Shown: positions 27,147 to 36,494, numbered from the stretch's first letter. The stretch is 64,000 nucleotides of DNA from an uncultured Cocleimonas sp. (GCF_947495625.1 NZ_CANLZW010000005.1:1-64000), one strand, 5' to 3'. Made by a program: numbers and translations. The notes: generated by a model not told the origin, from the letters alone.

Positions 27147-28472
27147 ATGGCAGATTCAGGTAAAAACAAATCGGCAAGTGTTCCTACACATAGGTTGTCA
27201 CGCTTTGCCAAATTAGGGTCTTTAGCAACTGGAGTCGCAGGAGGAATGCTGGCTGAGGGTGCCCGACAACTTGCCAAGGGAAATCGTCCTAATACGCGAG
27301 ATATGTTATTGACGCCAGCTAACGCAAAACGGGTTGCCGATCAATTAGCACAATTGCGTGGTGCTGCGATGAAAGTGGGACAGTTACTATCGATGGATAC
27401 CGGCGATCTACTCCCTGAAGAACTCACCCAGATTTTATCTCGATTGCGTTCAGATGCGAAGCCGATGCCGTTTAGTCAACTCACCAAAATCCTGCATGAT
27501 AATTGGGGTGATGGCTGGAATAAGTCTTTTAAACAATTTTCCTTCGACCCGGTTGCAGCCGCTTCAATTGGACAGGTGCACTCTGCCTATACCAAAGATG
27601 GCCGTCATCTGGCGTTAAAAATACAGTATCCCGGTGTACGCGAAAGTATTTCCAGCGATGTAGATAACGTTGCTACCTTATTGCGTGTCTCAGGTTTGAT
27701 TCCTAAAGAGGTTGATTTCAAACCGTTATTAGAAGAAGCAAAAATTCAGTTACAGCTGGAAGCTGATTACGCGCTCGAGGGTAAGTGGATAAAGACGTAT
27801 ACAACATTGCTAGAAAACGAAACAGACTACGAGCTTCCCGAATATCACCCCGATTACAGCACAGAAAATATTCTCGCGATGTCTTTTGTTGGCGGTGATC
27901 CGGTTGAAACACTGGGGCAGAAAATTAGTCAGGAACAACGCAATCGTGTTGTTAGTTTACTGATGTCCTTGTTGTTCAAAGAAATATTTGAGTTCAAACT
28001 GGTCCAGACAGATCCTAACTTTGCTAACTACCAATACGATATTGAGAGTGAAAAACTCATTCTGCTGGATTTTGGTGCAACACGTGAATACTCAGATAAG
28101 ATTTCTTCTGCCTATCGCGCCTTAATGCAGGGAGCGATTGAAAAAAACCGTGATGCTATGGAACAGGCAGCCACAGATATTGGTTTTTTTCAGGAGTTTA
28201 TTCAACAACCACAACGAGAAGCAGTGTTGGATTTATTTGAAACAGCCTGCGAACCGTTAACGTTTAAAGGTGAATACGACTTCGGTACATCTAATCTTGC
28301 TAAACGTATTCGTGAGTCAGGCATGGCATTGAGTACGCAACAGGATTACTGGCACACACCACCTGCGGATGCATTATTCTTACATCGCAAACTGGCAGGG
28401 CTTTATCTACTTGCGGCTAAGTTAAAAGCGCGCGTGAATATGCACCAATTATTTTTACCTTATATCCATTAA
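27147..28472 (+). CDS. ABC1/ADCK (UbiB-like) atypical kinase
   Basis: A 441-residue ABC1-family protein. It shows the family KxGQ motif (AAMKVGQLLSMD), the Ala-rich loop AAASIGQVHSA, the catalytic VQTDPNFANYQY and the metal-binding LLDFGATRE. It has no C-terminal membrane segments, unlike UbiB, so it belongs to the soluble AarF/COQ8-related branch whose members act as ATPases supporting quinone or lipid metabolism. AAGGAA precedes the start. The target is unknown. Confidence 0.88.
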   Translation: MADSGKNKSASVPTHRLSRFAKLGSLATGVAGGMLAEGARQLAKGNRPNTRDMLLTPANAKRVADQLAQLRGAAMKVGQLLSMDTGDLLPEELTQILSRLRSDAKPMPFSQLTKILHDNWGDGWNKSFKQFSFDPVAAASIGQVHSAYTKDGRHLALKIQYPGVRESISSDVDNVATLLRVSGLIPKEVDFKPLLEEAKIQLQLEADYALEGKWIKTYTTLLENETDYELPEYHPDYSTENILAMSFVGGDPVETLGQKISQEQRNRVVSLLMSLLFKEIFEFKLVQTDPNFANYQYDIESEKLILLDFGATREYSDKISSAYRALMQGAIEKNRDAMEQAATDIGFFQEFIQQPQREAVLDLFETACEPLTFKGEYDFGTSNLAKRIRESGMALSTQQDYWHTPPADALFLHRKLAGLYLLAAKLKARVNMHQLFLPYIH

Positions 28473-28515
28473 ATAAGTATAAATAGTGAAATAGCGAGTA
28501 GTCTTCAGTCATTGT

Positions 28516-28572
28516 GCAAACAACCAAAGTTCAAACAACTAAAGTACAAACAACCAAAGTACAAACAACATT
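28516..28572. repeat. Short tandem repeat, 15-bp unit
   Basis: ACAAACAACCAAAGT-type units repeat about four times with small changes, between the ABC1 gene and the transglutaminase gene. It is consistent with local slippage. Confidence 0.7.
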
Positions 28573-28687
28573 TCAAAGCATTATTGAAAAACAGAAATTC
28601 ATTTTAGAGGTGCAACACTGCTATGGTAGTTATAACTACAAAAAGTTTACTCTAAATACTCCATTTTACTAACTTAAGGAAATCCAC

Positions 28688-29485
28688 ATGTGGTTACGCA
28701 CTATTTGTGACATGACGTTTAACATCGAAACACCAACAACATTTATTTTAATGCTGAGACAACGCAGTGGTGCAAATCAATGGATAGCCAGAGAAGAATA
28801 CCGACTCAGTCCTCAAGTACCTGTTTACGAATTCACTGATAGTTATGGGAATCTTTGTCAGCGATTGGTTGCACCGGTAGGCCGATTCGAGATTTATTCT
28901 TCATCAGATGTGTTGACCGCTGATTTGGTAGATCAATCACCCGGTGCGCCTTTTGTTGAAATAGAACATCTACCGGATTCTGTACTTAGTTATCTTTTAC
29001 CCAGTCGCTATTGCGAGTCAGATCGATTTAACGACATGGCCGCTTCTATCACTGAAGGTTATTCGATGGGTTACGATCAAGTAAAAGCCATTGAAACATG
29101 GTTACGTAATAACATTAGTTATCTACCGGGAACCAGTGATATAGCTATATCTGCTGTAGAAGTGAATGACAGACAATCAGGTGTTTGCCGTGATCTTTCT
29201 CATCTGGGCATAGCACTGTGCAGAAGTCTTAGTATCCCGACACGATTGGTGGTGGGCTATTTATACGAATTAAAACCGATGGATTTACATGCCTGGTTTG
29301 AAGCGTATGTCGGCGGTCGCTGGTACACTTTCGATGCGACACAGTCTGAAATCACAGGAGGCTATGTTGCAATTGGTTATGGTCGTGATGCGGCTGACGT
29401 AGCAATTTTCAATCAGTTTGGACCTTCGGTGAGCCTAGAAACACAACGTGTTGAAGTGCAGCTGATAGAAGAAGAAAAACTATAA
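28688..29485 (+). CDS. Transglutaminase-like protein
   Basis: A 265-residue cytoplasmic protein with an N-terminal beta-sandwich part and a transglutaminase-like core. The catalytic triad is visible as Cys167 (GVCRDLSHL), His201 ([10 protein letters not shown]) and Asp216 (FDATQ). Such proteins act as cysteine peptidases or amidases; the substrate is unknown. AAGGA is well placed before the start. It ends before a copy of the dispersed repeat, convergent with a small membrane gene. Confidence 0.88.
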   Translation: MWLRTICDMTFNIETPTTFILMLRQRSGANQWIAREEYRLSPQVPVYEFTDSYGNLCQRLVAPVGRFEIYSSSDVLTADLVDQSPGAPFVEIEHLPDSVLSYLLPSRYCESDRFNDMAASITEGYSMGYDQVKAIETWLRNNISYLPGTSDIAISAVEVNDRQSGVCRDLSHLGIALCRSLSIPTRLVVGYLYELKPMDLHAWFEAYVGGRWYTFDATQSEITGGYVAIGYGRDAADVAIFNQFGPSVSLETQRVEVQLIEEEKL

Positions 29486-29526
29486 CTATAACTGCTTTAA
29501 GTATTAGAAATCAGCAATCACAATCT

Positions 29527-29555
29527 TAAAAAGCACCTAAAAGTAGGGGGGTGAC
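29527..29555 (+). repeat. Dispersed G6 repeat, copy 11
   Basis: AAAAAGCACCTAAAAGTAGG with G6 and TGAC lies between two convergent genes, in terminator orientation for the minus-strand membrane gene 137 bases away. Confidence 0.85.
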
Positions 29556-29691
29556 CTGAAATTTTATTGAAGGGCTAGTTAACAATAAAATGGCAGATCA
29601 CCCAAGACGTGAGGATTATTTAAATCCCCTTCATTTCTAAAACGTTGATATTTTTTTGAATAGGTTGTCTATTAGTGTCTTTAGTAAGTTT

Positions 29692-29940
29692 TTAGTCTTC
29701 AGATGAAACAGAACGCCATAAAACAAATAGACATAAAGATAAAGCCGCTAAGAATGTCACCAGAATAGTCGGTGTTGAAAACATACCTAAATCAGTTGCC
29801 CAGCCACCTTGCGGGTGTCGGCTATAAAGCACATTTACTATCATTACCTGCGCGAAAAGAAAGCCGCTTAAAAATAATAGAAATGCATTTGAAGGTTTCT
29901 TTGATAATAAAGATATTACTTTGTTTATGAGTTGATTCAT
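29692..29940 (-). CDS. Small two-helix membrane protein
   Basis: An 82-residue protein with two hydrophobic segments (about 19-37 and 56-75) joined by SRHPQGGWATDLGM, with no recognised family. AAGGAG precedes the start, which supports a real gene. Confidence 0.7.
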   Translation of the reverse strand: MNQLINKVISLLSKKPSNAFLLFLSGFLFAQVMIVNVLYSRHPQGGWATDLGMFSTPTILVTFLAALSLCLFVLWRSVSSED

Positions 29941-30084
29941 TTTTTAGCTCCTTGCGTCTTTTTGTTTGTTATGTGTTCTACTATAAATCAAAAGAATACA
30001 AAAAGCGAACATAAATTCTAAATAGTTATTTCCCTGTTGATTAACAATCTACGAGTTTCTTTTTCGTGGTTGTTTGCTGACTAA

Positions 30085-30756
30085 TTAACTGGCCAAATAA
30101 ATAGTATGGCGACTGCCTTTTCCTTTATGTGCCCTAACAGTTTTAACGTCAACTTTAAAACGGGCTTTCTTCAATTGCTGGGTGAATTTAGGGTCATGCC
30201 ACGCTGACCATATAGCTAACACACCTTTAGGGCGAAGTGTTTGTTTGATCGCAAGTAAACTATTTAGCGAATACAGATTGTTGTTATCGGCATGTGTAAA
30301 ACCTTCTGGGCCATTATCGACATCTAATAAAACTGCGTCATAGGTAGGTTCTTTGGCTTTAAATAGCGCTGCGACATCGCCTAATTCAACCACTTTGCGT
30401 TTATCATCCAAGGGCCTGCCGGCGCACTCTCCCAATGGGCCTTTATTCCATTCCACAACCTCAGGCACTAATTCTGCAACAACCACTGTCGAACTCATTG
30501 TCGTTGCTTTTAGTGCAGCCGCCAGCGTGAAGCCCATGCCCAATCCACCCACTAACACCTTAGTATTCTCAACGCCTTGGATATGTGCACAACCTAATTC
30601 GGCTAAAGCTAATTCGGAAGAATGCACACGACTGTTCATCAATTCGCCTCGCAGTCCTTTAAGGTGAATAGAAAAATCATCGCCACGTTGAGTTAAACGC
30701 AGCTCGCCACCGTTATTCGGAATAGTGGCAGTGCCTAAGAGTGTTGAGGGGATCAT
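30085..30756 (-). CDS. Spermidine-synthase-like SAM-dependent methyltransferase fold protein
   Basis: A 223-residue protein with a Rossmann SAM/decarboxy-SAM site VLVGGLGMGFTLAAAL and then VVVAELVPEVVEWNKG and YDAVLLDVDNGPEGFTH. This resembles spermidine synthases without their N-terminal beta domain. Polyamine synthesis is not assured, and a methyltransferase role is equally possible. No Shine-Dalgarno is obvious. It is monocistronic. Confidence 0.7.
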   Translation of the reverse strand: MIPSTLLGTATIPNNGGELRLTQRGDDFSIHLKGLRGELMNSRVHSSELALAELGCAHIQGVENTKVLVGGLGMGFTLAAALKATTMSSTVVVAELVPEVVEWNKGPLGECAGRPLDDKRKVVELGDVAALFKAKEPTYDAVLLDVDNGPEGFTHADNNNLYSLNSLLAIKQTLRPKGVLAIWSAWHDPKFTQQLKKARFKVDVKTVRAHKGKGSRHTIYLAS

Positions 30757-30845
30757 GGATTGAGTGAAATTTTACAAGTGAAGAATGAAACCCGATTATA
30801 GAGAGTGCCCCAGATTAAGGAACCTCTTAATATTTAATTTCTGAT

Positions 30846-30862
30846 TCAAAGTATGGGGGTGC
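30846..30862 (+). repeat. Degenerate G repeat, copy 12
   Basis: TTCAAAGTATGGGGGTGCC is a decayed copy 3' of the second DUF2202 gene, in terminator orientation. Confidence 0.55.
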
Positions 30863-30947
30863 CAATTATGCAAAAGCATCATAGTGCTTTTGCATAATCA
30901 AGCGATTAAAGAAAACTATATTTGAAGCTATAAATTTACGCAAGACA

Positions 30948-31652
30948 TTAACGCCCTAACATTTTATCCACTTCTGCCTGTGGTAAAACTTGCGCCTGAT
31001 AACTGCCTTTACCCGTGTATTTTTCGATGTTCTTCACATAACCTGCAAGGTGGCTATCAGAGCCATCTAGCAAGAACCCATATAGTTTCTGCGCATCTGC
31101 GTTATCGGTATAAATTTTGCCACACTCACTGACATCGTTAATGCCGTTATCGGCTTCTACAATGACTTTTGGACATTGATTGATATCCTGCATATCCAGC
31201 TCTTCAATAAATGCACCAACATACAAAGCTTCAAGCTCACTAATAGAAGCACGCTTTACTAATAGATTATATTTTTCGGTGAAATATTCTCCGTAATCTT
31301 TACCGGTATATGCGCCGACATTGTCATTGGTATTCGGGTCTTCAAAACCATACTTTTCGATCATGTCTTTAACGGCCATCGTATGTTTCTGCTCGGAGTC
31401 ATCAATCTTGCCAAAAATACGTGAGTCAGGGTACATCTCGCCCAGTTTCAAATACACATCACGCGCAAGCTTTTCTTCTTCGCGCATAAACATCAGATGT
31501 GCCTGCTCATTCTTATCCAGAGTCATGGTCTTGGTAGTGGCTTGATTGTTTTTAGAAAAGGCTTTTCCGCCGCGTGCCATCGCACTACTAGTGCCAGCAA
31601 TAATAGCGAGCCCTACAAGACCAGTAAGTAAAGTTTGATTTAAGGTTTTCAT
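30948..31652 (-). CDS. DUF2202 ferritin-like periplasmic protein (paralogue 2)
   Basis: A 234-residue protein with a cleavable signal peptide (ending SSAMA near residue 26) instead of the lipobox of paralogue 1. The DUF2202 domain (about 50-234) has the same EEEKLARDVYLKLGEMYPDS and EELDMQDINQCPKVIVEADN segments, including two conserved cysteines. The acidic linker of the other copy is absent. The pair probably arose by duplication, then diverged in localisation. Function is unknown. Confidence 0.8.
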   Translation of the reverse strand: MKTLNQTLLTGLVGLAIIAGTSSAMARGGKAFSKNNQATTKTMTLDKNEQAHLMFMREEEKLARDVYLKLGEMYPDSRIFGKIDDSEQKHTMAVKDMIEKYGFEDPNTNDNVGAYTGKDYGEYFTEKYNLLVKRASISELEALYVGAFIEELDMQDINQCPKVIVEADNGINDVSECGKIYTDNADAQKLYGFLLDGSDSHLAGYVKNIEKYTGKGSYQAQVLPQAEVDKMLGR

Positions 31653-31855
31653 TTTTTTTATTTTCCGATTTTACAGAAGATGAATTCTGTTTTGTTATTA
31701 GGAGATCTTTTATCTTTATTATTTCTACCTAATCCTTGGCGGAACAACTACATTTTAAGACTCTGGCAACTGGAGATAATTAACAATTATCAAATTTGAA
31801 ACGCAATATTAGAAGTTTCTTATGAACGGTATGTTTTTTAAAAAATTACCTAACT

Positions 31856-31959
31856 GCAGGGCGAAAAAAATGAGTCAGGCCTAGGCGAGACAATGTTGAA
31901 GCAAAGCGACGACTACCCGAAGGGAAGCTTTGAAAAACTGCCTAAAAGTAGGGGGGTGA
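31856..31959 (+). repeat. Composite element F with G6 repeat copy 13
   Basis: A segment with CCCGAAGGG, shared loosely with the composite elements near 41 kb and 45 kb, leads into AAAAACTGCCTAAAAGTAGG with G6 and TGAC at 31932-31959. It lies 45 bases 3' of the sensor kinase gene, in terminator orientation. The rest of the gap from 31653 shows nothing. Confidence 0.7.
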
Positions 31960-31981
31960 CCTATAGAATACTTATTTTGCG

Positions 31982-32011
31982 ATTAATCACTAATCACTAA
32001 TCACTAATCAG
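31982..32011. repeat. Heptamer tandem repeat spanning a stop codon
   Basis: The 7-bp unit ATCACTA repeats three to four times across the end of the sensor kinase gene; its TAG stop lies inside the array. Because 7 is not a multiple of 3, stops occur in all frames. Confidence 0.75.
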
Positions 32012-33380
32012 AAACAATGACTTGCTCATAACGAAAACATAAGCCACCTTCTTTTCGATTCGATAAGTGAATCTTACCGTTTAAGTGTTCTGCTATTTCA
32101 TGACTTATTGCCAAGCCCAGACCGTTACCGGGTTTACCACTTTCTAATACACGATAGAATGGTTCCATCACTTGCTGGAGTTCATCTTCAGGGATGCCGA
32201 TGCCGGTATCTTCCACCAACAATACCGCTTTATTTCCCTGTTTAAACAGGCTGATATCCACCTTGCCCGATGCGGGTGTGTAGTGAATCGCATTACCAAT
32301 CGCATTATGCACTAATTGGCCTAAACGACCGTTTTGGTCTTTGACATTGATCGCCTTATCCTGGCGCAACATACCCAAATCAATCTCGGCAGATTCAGCG
32401 AGCGGGAAGAGATCGGCAATCGCACTTTTCACTACATCGTTAAAACTAACGGTTTGTGCCTCAACCTCGTCACTGCTTTGCAAACGAGCCAGATCGAGTA
32501 ATTGCGCCACCAGATTGCCCAAACGATCGAAGCCTTGTTTCAGTTGTTTTTGTCGTTCATTTCGCTCGGCATCATCGTTGGCATGCGTGACGTTTTCTGC
32601 CTGTAACGATAATGCCGTAATCGGGGTGCGTAATTCATGCGCTGCATCGGCGATGAATCGGTGTTGCTTGTGCATCACCTGTTTTACTCTCGAAATCAGC
32701 GCATTAATAGAACTCACAAAGGGAATAATCTCCAGAGGAATATTCTTTTCAGAGAGTTCCTTCAACTGTGTACCATCTTGCCTATCGATGTTTTTAACCA
32801 ATAGATTCAGCGATTTAAACTGACGGCGAATGATGATATGAATCATCAATAACAGAATACTTACCAGTAACAGAATCGGCAAAAAAGTGCTGATGCTACT
32901 GCTCCACGCAATATTGTTTCTTAACTCGGTGGGTTGCGCGATGATAAAGCGGCGATCGCTGTAAAATTGGCTCATCACCAGGACGCGCCATTTGTCATCG
33001 CCGAGGGTAATGGTTTTTAAACCGTCGCTAATATCTGGCGGGATGCCTTTTAAATTATCGCTGATGCCTAATTCGTGGATGATGATGGTGGTTTCATCTT
33101 CGATATTATGTTCGTCTCGGAAATCTTCATTGCGATCATGAATCTTCTCGCTGAGTTTCTTCTTTCTTCTGGCGTGTTGTTCATCTTCATTGAAATCAGA
33201 AAAATCTAACTGACCGTTACGCACCAATAATGAAATCTCAATTAGCGTATTGTCTTGAAGTTCTCTGGCTTGTTGAAAGGCCAATGCACCAGCGATTGCA
33301 CCACCGAAAACCACCAGAACCAACGCGCTGAGAATAATCCAGCGATACAACTCACGTTGCAGTGATTTTTGTTGCATCAT
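32004..33380 (-). CDS. QseC/PmrB-like sensor histidine kinase
   Basis: A 458-residue membrane kinase with membrane segments at about 14-34 and 163-184. The periplasmic sensor domain between them is rich in charged residues (DEQHARRKKKLSEK). It is followed by a HAMP-like linker, an H-box FIADAAHELRTPITAL (phospho-acceptor His248) and an ATPase with HNAIGNAIHYTP, EDTGIGIP and GNGLGLAI. Its start overlaps the end of the response regulator gene by four bases. The signal is unknown; an acidic or basic stress or cation would suit such a charged domain. Confidence 0.93.
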   Translation of the reverse strand: MMQQKSLQRELYRWIILSALVLVVFGGAIAGALAFQQARELQDNTLIEISLLVRNGQLDFSDFNEDEQHARRKKKLSEKIHDRNEDFRDEHNIEDETTIIIHELGISDNLKGIPPDISDGLKTITLGDDKWRVLVMSQFYSDRRFIIAQPTELRNNIAWSSSISTFLPILLLVSILLLMIHIIIRRQFKSLNLLVKNIDRQDGTQLKELSEKNIPLEIIPFVSSINALISRVKQVMHKQHRFIADAAHELRTPITALSLQAENVTHANDDAERNERQKQLKQGFDRLGNLVAQLLDLARLQSSDEVEAQTVSFNDVVKSAIADLFPLAESAEIDLGMLRQDKAINVKDQNGRLGQLVHNAIGNAIHYTPASGKVDISLFKQGNKAVLLVEDTGIGIPEDELQQVMEPFYRVLESGKPGNGLGLAISHEIAEHLNGKIHLSNRKEGGLCFRYEQVIVSD

Positions 33381-34030
33381 TTGCTGACCATCCAGCCCAT
33401 GCCCCTGATATTTTTAATTGCATCTTTGCCCAGTTTTTTACGCAATGCGTGAATAATAAACTCGATCGCATTACTCGCGACTTCTTCATTCCAGCCGTAA
33501 ATGCTTTCTTCCAGATTATCGCGTGAGAAAATAGTGCCAGGTCTAAGCATCAGCGTTTGTAGCAAGGCATACTCGCGTGCAGATAAGGGAAACGATTCGC
33601 CATCTCGGCTGACTTCGCGTGTGGCAGGATCAAGTTCTAACAGAGAGTTAGAAAGAATAGGGGTGGCAACACCATGATTGCGTCGGACCACAGCACGCAT
33701 ACGGGCGTGTAATTCATCAATCGAGAAAGGTTTGACCAGATAATCATCTGCGCCTAAATCCAGTCCCTGAATACGGTCTTCAACGGCATCTCTCGCCGTT
33801 ATCACGATCACGGGCAGGCTTTTGGTTTTGCGTAACTCGTGCAAGACCTCTAAACCATTTTTACCGGGTAAACCCAAATCCAGCAATACCAGCGAATATT
33901 CTTCGGTGTTAAGGCTAGACAAGGCAGTAATGCCATCCTTTACCCAGTTGACAGCGTAGGATGCATCATTAAGTGCCTGCTTAATCGCATTGCCGATAGA
34001 TTCGTCATCTTCTACCAGTAGAATGCGCAT
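33377..34030 (-). CDS. OmpR-family response regulator
   Basis: A 217-residue regulator with a receiver domain (phospho-acceptor Asp51 in LVLLDLGLPG, acidic EDDES pocket, conserved Lys in LVKPFS) and a winged-helix DNA-binding domain from about 125 on. It closely resembles QseB/PmrA. It forms an operon with the overlapping kinase gene. The two small genes upstream, including a PepSY protein, are common companions and probable targets. Confidence 0.94.
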   Translation of the reverse strand: MRILLVEDDESIGNAIKQALNDASYAVNWVKDGITALSSLNTEEYSLVLLDLGLPGKNGLEVLHELRKTKSLPVIVITARDAVEDRIQGLDLGADDYLVKPFSIDELHARMRAVVRRNHGVATPILSNSLLELDPATREVSRDGESFPLSAREYALLQTLMLRPGTIFSRDNLEESIYGWNEEVASNAIEFIIHALRKKLGKDAIKNIRGMGWMVSK

Positions 34031-34159
34031 ATTTGATTTGCCGTATTTGTCATTGTTATAAAAACTGTTATCGCTAATAGATATGCTAACGACAATCTCT
34101 AAGGAAAATCGCTAATGAATAGTCATTGCATATTAACAAAAACGGTTTTATCAATCGCG

Positions 34160-34441
34160 TTATTTTAAAGGCTCATCCACAACCGTGTATTCGGCATCGA
34201 TGATTTCGCCATTTTTAATCACAGCCGCCTGACCTAAGCTTACATCCTTCTGATGCTGTCGCTGTAAACGCCACAGTTTAAATGCCACAAAAGGAAAGAT
34301 GATAGCCGAAACAGCCATTAAGATTAGGCTAAACATAAAACCACTCAAAAGAACCACACTAGCGATAACAGACAACATGGCAACCTGAGCAAACGAAGGT
34401 TTACGCTGTGACATCTGTTGATAAAATGTTTGAGTTTGCAT
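34160..34441 (-). CDS. Small membrane protein next to the two-component system
   Basis: A 93-residue protein with one long or two closely spaced hydrophobic segments (about 20-55) and a charged C-terminal tail. The start at 34441 follows AAGGAG; an earlier in-frame start would be unlikely. No family is recognised. It lies between the PepSY gene and the regulator on the same strand. Confidence 0.7.
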   Translation of the reverse strand: MQTQTFYQQMSQRKPSFAQVAMLSVIASVVLLSGFMFSLILMAVSAIIFPFVAFKLWRLQRQHQKDVSLGQAAVIKNGEIIDAEYTVVDEPLK

Positions 34442-34564
34442 TGTATACTCCTTGTAAATAGTCACCAGCAAAATGCTGGTGACCGTTATTTATCTTTGAT
34501 TTATCTTTGATTTATCTATGAATTTTTATTAAGTACTATTCAAATCAGAATCTAGATTCACGAC

Positions 34565-34888
34565 TTAATCTTTGTAATCAAGTTTCTGCTTCAGCACCTT
34601 GCCCGAAGCCGCATCTATTTCTAATTCGTGAATCAGTTTGTTCGCATCAACCACTTCGACTTCCCAGACTGATTTGCCGTGTTCATTATCAAACTCGACT
34701 GCTTTAGCCTTTCCAGGAACGGTTGTTAGTGCGATCTCCAACGCTTTATCAATGCTGATTGATGACTCAGTAAACGAGATGACTTCCGTTTCTTTTTTAT
34801 CATTACTGCTCGCCTGAGCAATAAATGCAGAACCCAAAAGACCTGTACCGATAAGCGTAGAAATTATTGTTTTATTGAAAAGTTTCAT
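34565..34888 (-). CDS. PepSY domain periplasmic protein
   Basis: A 107-residue protein with a signal peptide (ending AQA near residue 26) and one PepSY domain: SIDKALEIALTTVPGKAKAVEFD, WEVEVVDANKLIHELEIDAASGKVL. PepSY proteins are thought to inhibit peptidases or sense envelope conditions, and are often controlled by a linked QseBC-type system, as its position suggests here. Confidence 0.88.
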   Translation of the reverse strand: MKLFNKTIISTLIGTGLLGSAFIAQASSNDKKETEVISFTESSISIDKALEIALTTVPGKAKAVEFDNEHGKSVWEVEVVDANKLIHELEIDAASGKVLKQKLDYKD

Positions 34889-34929
34889 TGTGTATATCCA
34901 TCAGTGTTTAGTTATGTATATTTCACTAT

Positions 34930-34975
34930 TAAGTAAATTATTGAGTAAACGATTAAGTAAACGATTAGGTTAATA
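34930..34975. repeat. AT-rich tandem repeat, 13-14 bp unit
   Basis: TAAACGATTAAG-type units repeat about three times upstream of the PepSY gene. A related 11-bp repeat, GATTTATCTTT, lies at 34485-34520 on the other side of the gene. Confidence 0.5.
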
Positions 34976-35144
34976 GCCAAACCCTTTTGGTTTAGCATGG
35001 TGAGAAGAATAGAGAATGAAACTTAGCTGTAACTTAGGAACTCAAAATTATTGAAATAATTTTGAAAATAGCTTGAGAGTTGTGACTGAGAATGACGGTA
35101 AGTTACTGTATTTAATTGTTTATTATAGTTAAACGAGTTGTCAT

Positions 35145-35216
35145 TTCGCGAAGCATAAGTTCTATTTACGCTTTTGAAAAACAAAAACCTAATATCACTT
35201 GAAAGTAGGAGTGAGA
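35145..35216 (+). repeat. Composite element D with G repeat copy 14
   Basis: It shares a 65-base stretch (AGCATAAGTTCTATTTACG, then AATATCACTT) with the composite element at 41008-41180, and ends in a degenerate copy, GAAAGTAGGAGTGAGAC. It lies 3' of the first RRM-like gene. Confidence 0.75.
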
Positions 35217-35238
35217 CCCTAAAAGCGTTAAAGCTAAC

Positions 35239-35535
35239 TCAGAAAAGCAACATATAAGAATGAATGCAGCGACCTTTCCAGCAGTATTGGTTTAGACGTT
35301 GTTGCAAAGCGATACCCTGTATACGATCCACCAGCTTAAGGTCTACCAGGCACTCATAATGTGAATGTGAATCTTTGTTGTTTACATAGGTACTTTTTAC
35401 ATAGGTACTTTCTATATTGCTTTCTTCGCTTTTTTTTAAAAACGAAACATTGCCAACTGTAGAAAAGCGACTCAAAAATTCCCTGATATCCTTTTCATCA
35501 ACGCGATCGGGTAGATTCCCAAATACAAAATACAT
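35239..35535 (-). CDS. RRM-like RNA-binding protein (paralogue 1)
   Basis: A 98-residue protein whose start YFVFGNLPDRVDEKDIREFLSRF looks like the RNP2 strand and first helix of an RNA recognition motif. A HYECLVDLK strand and an amphipathic helix (RIQGIALQQRLNQY) follow. Compared with the paralogue at 38220-38465 it has an insert of about 17 residues containing STYVKSTYV, a small in-frame duplication in the loop. GGGAG precedes the start. The RRM call rests on pattern only. Confidence 0.6.
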   Translation of the reverse strand: MYFVFGNLPDRVDEKDIREFLSRFSTVGNVSFLKKSEESNIESTYVKSTYVNNKDSHSHYECLVDLKLVDRIQGIALQQRLNQYCWKGRCIHSYMLLF

Positions 35536-35693
35536 AGTAACTCCCGCTTAAAATATCAGTATAGTATTAATAAAAACGGACACCTATTTAAATTTGTATT
35601 TATAATTTTAATAGTGGAGGCAATGAGTAGAGACACTGTGATTTAAAACATATGTAGTTTGTTTTAGTTTTTCTTTTAATAACAGTGTCACAC

Positions 35694-35770
35694 GGCAAGA
35701 ACTGCCTTGAGCTAAGAACTACCTTATAGCCAAGGAATGCGTATAGCCAAGAACTGCCTATAGCCAAGAG
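35694..35770. repeat. Degenerate tandem repeat, about 18-bp unit
   Basis: AGCCAAGAACTGCCTAT-type units recur about four times with changes. They sit upstream of a CRP-like site. Confidence 0.65.
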
Positions 35771-35805
35771 AGTGTTGCAAGATAAATTTAAGGTAATGTC
35801 AGTTT

Positions 35806-35821
35806 TGTGATGTATTTCACA
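35806..35821. promoter_or_regulatory. CRP-like site
   Basis: TGTGA-TGTATT-TCACA is a perfect match to the CRP consensus arms with six-base spacing, 62 bases before a short secreted-peptide gene. Confidence 0.7.
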
Positions 35822-35882
35822 GAATGTGATTGAGCCATTAGTTATATTCAATCCAATAATTCAATAATAATAGGGGAAGGGT

Positions 35883-36017
35883 ATGAAATTCGTAAATAAA
35901 TTCACAAAAATCAGAGGCATACTTTACATTGCCGTTATCGTTAGTTGCTTTACATTTACGCCAGCGAAAAGCGAGCCGATCAATGATTCAGCTTCTTTCA
36001 CGGCAATTAGCCAGTAA
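35883..36017 (+). CDS. Short secreted peptide (44 residues)
   Basis: It begins MKFVNKFTKIRGIL, has a hydrophobic core LYIAVIVSCFTF, and a cleavage-like PAKS followed by about 14 polar residues. A strong AGGGGAAGGG lies just before ATG, and a CRP-like palindrome lies upstream. The mature part would be only about 15 residues, or the Cys could be a lipoprotein anchor. No family is recognised. Confidence 0.5.
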   Translation: MKFVNKFTKIRGILYIAVIVSCFTFTPAKSEPINDSASFTAISQ

Positions 36018-36090
36018 TACAGCTATTGGCTAGTAACTCAGATTTAGCCTGCACTAATAGACAGAAGCACTAATGAATACAAGCACTAGA

Positions 36091-36118
36091 AAATAGTGCT
36101 TAAAAGTAGGGGGGTGAC
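36091..36118 (+). repeat. Dispersed G6 repeat, copy 15
   Basis: AAATAGTGCTTAAAAGTAGG with G6 and TGAC lies 17 bases 3' of the 36135 gene, in terminator orientation for the minus strand. Confidence 0.85.
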
Positions 36119-36134
36119 TGCTAGTTACTTCCAA

Positions 36135-36494
36135 TCAATCGTGGAAATCAAATACCGTAGGTAAATCGACATTAGGCCAATCCAGCCAGGACATACTCGA
36201 TTCAAACCACTTTTTAGAAGCGCCATTCGTCATCGCAGCAGTCATTTCTGCTTTCATCTCAGAATAATTAAAATCTTCACCAATAGAATCGTGGTAAGAC
36301 GCGAAGCCAGAAGGTGATGCAAATAAACTCATTGCCCAACTGTGCCAATCAAAACCGTTTTTAGCTTCTATAGATGCTTTCTTGATGTGCGCGCATGAAT
36401 AGTATTTTTTCTTACCATAGTCTCGAACCAGAATCTCTCCTACTTCTTTACCATGAGCCTTCTGTTCTGCAGGTGATATTGCAAGATCAGTCAT
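36135..36494 (-). CDS. Conserved hypothetical protein
   Basis: A 119-residue soluble protein with no signal peptide. It has Trp-rich patches (FDWHSWAMSLF and WFESSMSWLDWP) and an SCAHIKKAS segment. AAGGAG precedes the start, so the gene is real, but I do not recognise the family. Confidence 0.7.
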   Translation of the reverse strand: MTDLAISPAEQKAHGKEVGEILVRDYGKKKYYSCAHIKKASIEAKNGFDWHSWAMSLFASPSGFASYHDSIGEDFNYSEMKAEMTAAMTNGASKKWFESSMSWLDWPNVDLPTVFDFHD

